The notes beneath the pieces were generated by a model. It had not been told where the DNA came from. It did no database searches and saw nothing but the letters and a program-made list of their open reading frames with translations. Shown piece after piece: positions 41,936 through 42,820 of a stretch of DNA of 42,820 bases. The DNA is taken from positions 1-42,820 of the forward strand of contig JAUXTH010000014.1 in the NCBI GenBank assembly GCA_030679035.1, written 5' to 3'. The first letter of the stretch is position 1; every line of letters begins with the position of its first letter. The translations under genes were made by a program, and so were the position numbers. This DNA comes from Methylobacter sp. (GTDB lineage: Bacteria > Pseudomonadota > Gammaproteobacteria > Methylococcales > Methylomonadaceae).

Positions 41936-42634
41936 ATGCTTTCTACCGAACAATCCCCCACACACAGAATCCGCAGCTTTATCCGTCGACAAGGACGCAT
42001 CACCCAAGGCCAACAATTGGCTTTGGATAATCATTGGGATCGGTATTGTCTCGACCCTGATGCCGACTATGATTTCAGTCAGGTTTTCGGCCGTTCAGCG
42101 CCATTGATTGTCGAAATAGGTTTCGGCACCGGCGACAGCTTGGCGAAAATGGCGGCGGCTAATCCCGAAAATGATTATATCGGCATTGAAGTGCACAGGC
42201 CGGGTGTCGGCCATTTAATGCTGCTACTGGATCAACAAGGCCTGACCAACGTCAGAATCTATTGCCACGATGCGATTGATATTATTGAGCACAAGGTTGC
42301 CGACAACAGTCTGGCCGGCGTGCATTTGTTCTTTCCCGACCCGTGGCCGAAAAAGAAGCATCACAAACGGCGTATCGTCCGCCCCAGTTTCGTGGAATTA
42401 TTAGCCCGGAAATTGCAGCCGGACGGCTATTTCCATGCGGCGACGGATTGGCAAAATTACGCCGAACACATGCTGGAAATATTGTCGTCGGGCGAAGGCG
42501 TCAGCAATGCAAGCCCTGCAGGTGACTATTGTGAACGTCCGGAATACCGCCCGTTAACCCGGTTTGAACAACGCGGCTTGCGCTTAGGGCATGGCGTATG
42601 GGATTTGATTTTCAGGAAAAAGGCTAAAGGCTAA
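41936..42634 (+). CDS. trmB: tRNA (guanine-N7)-methyltransferase
   Basis: Methylates G46 in the variable loop of tRNAs using S-adenosylmethionine. The 232 residues begin MLSTEQSPTHRIRSFIRRQGR; the frame also opens from a TTG at 41894, but the ATG start gives the usual length. Motifs: IVEIGFGTGDSLAKMA for SAM binding, NDYIGIEVHRPGVGHLM, VHLFFPDPWPKKKHHKRR with the catalytic Asp region, and RFEQRGLRLGHGVWDL near the end. The stop codon lies inside a 7-bp tandem repeat, so the last residues (KAKG) are set by repeat sequence. Confidence 0.95.
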   Translation: MLSTEQSPTHRIRSFIRRQGRITQGQQLALDNHWDRYCLDPDADYDFSQVFGRSAPLIVEIGFGTGDSLAKMAAANPENDYIGIEVHRPGVGHLMLLLDQQGLTNVRIYCHDAIDIIEHKVADNSLAGVHLFFPDPWPKKKHHKRRIVRPSFVELLARKLQPDGYFHAATDWQNYAEHMLEILSSGEGVSNASPAGDYCERPEYRPLTRFEQRGLRLGHGVWDLIFRKKAKG

Positions 42635-42647
42635 AGGCTAAAGGCTA
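42620..42647 (+). repeat. 7-bp tandem repeat, four copies of AAGGCTA
   Basis: Four perfect units (42620-42626, 42627-42633, 42634-42640, 42641-42647) overlap the trmB stop (42632-42634). As 7 is not a multiple of 3, gain or loss of a unit could change the C-terminal residues, although a TAA recurs in each unit in one frame. Confidence 0.85.
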
Positions 42648-42669
42648 AAATAGCTTGAGCCTTGCCTCT

Positions 42670-42819
42670 TTATCTACCAACATCCAGTTGCATCGCGTTA
42701 ATGATGGTAGCCAATTCATCGCGTTGCCGTTTTAACGGTTCCAGTTCCGCTTCAAGGCTGGCAATGTTTTCTGTAATGCTGTCTTTTGATTCGTTAATTT
42801 TCCTCAGCATTTGCAGGCG
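42670..42819 (-). CDS. C-terminal end of an unidentified coiled-coil protein (partial)
   Basis: A minus-strand frame is open from the window edge to a TAA at 42672-42670, giving about 49 residues: RLQMLRKINESKDS, then TENIASLEAELEPLKRQRDE and LATIINAMQLDVGR. The heptad pattern of Leu, Ile and charged residues suggests a coiled coil. The rest of the gene lies outside the window, so no family can be named. It converges on trmB. Confidence 0.55.
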   Translation of the reverse strand, partial: RLQMLRKINESKDSITENIASLEAELEPLKRQRDELATIINAMQLDVGR

Positions 42820-42820
42820 A

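Overview
The window looks like a chromosomal segment of a gammaproteobacterium, most plausibly a methanotroph of the order Methylococcales. This rests on gene content: a K+-independent H+-pyrophosphatase, RegB/RegA, short class I IlvC, NhaD plus Kup, a TonB system with several outer-membrane receptors including a copper-receptor type, a fused ThiS-ThiG, and many small hairpin repeats. No methane oxidation gene lies in the window, so the taxonomic call is an inference.

Region by region. (1) 1-6000 is accessory DNA: hairpin repeats, a toxin-antitoxin pair whose ParE-like toxin is frameshifted, a 777-residue protein with two TIR/deoxyribosyltransferase-like domains fused to a P-loop ATPase (a candidate defence gene), a cytochrome P450 and an intact MazEF-type pair. 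(2) 6200-10190 (minus strand) carries ilvI-ilvH-uma2-ilvC for branched-chain amino acids, with an Uma2-type nuclease gene lodged inside. (3) 10546-16556 holds hppA, a DUF2797 gene, molybdopterin genes moaE-moaD and divergent moaC, lpxD and a tiny membrane protein. (4) 16995-23064 is redox flavoured: regBA, msrA, hslO, a lipoprotein, a 2-Cys peroxiredoxin and an AP2-like gene. (5) 23128-26537 is a nhaD-kup sodium/potassium pair. (6) 26896-39416 (minus strand) is an outer-membrane transport block: tonB-exbB-exbD, a DedA protein, an Asp-box lipoprotein and three TonB-dependent receptors. (7) 39613-42820 holds aroG-thiSG, trmB and the end of an unidentified gene.

The most notable observation is regulatory. 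Each of the three receptor genes is preceded by a -24/-12 element with exact sigma-54 spacing (GG and GC at the right distance) and, further upstream, by the same 42-bp palindromic block. Together they look like one sigma-54 regulon driven by an unidentified enhancer-binding protein. The third receptor has the CxxxM and HxM motifs known as the copper site of Pseudomonas OprC, at nearly the same spacing, so copper acquisition is the leading hypothesis for this regulon. The same block supplies TonB/ExbB/ExbD energy coupling and a Cys/His-rich secreted Asp-box lipoprotein.

The second candidate for an undescribed system is the lone, A+T-rich, multidomain ATPase at 1506-3839, bordered by repeats and toxin-antitoxin remnants. 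All functional statements come from reading motifs in the translated sequence; no database search was run.
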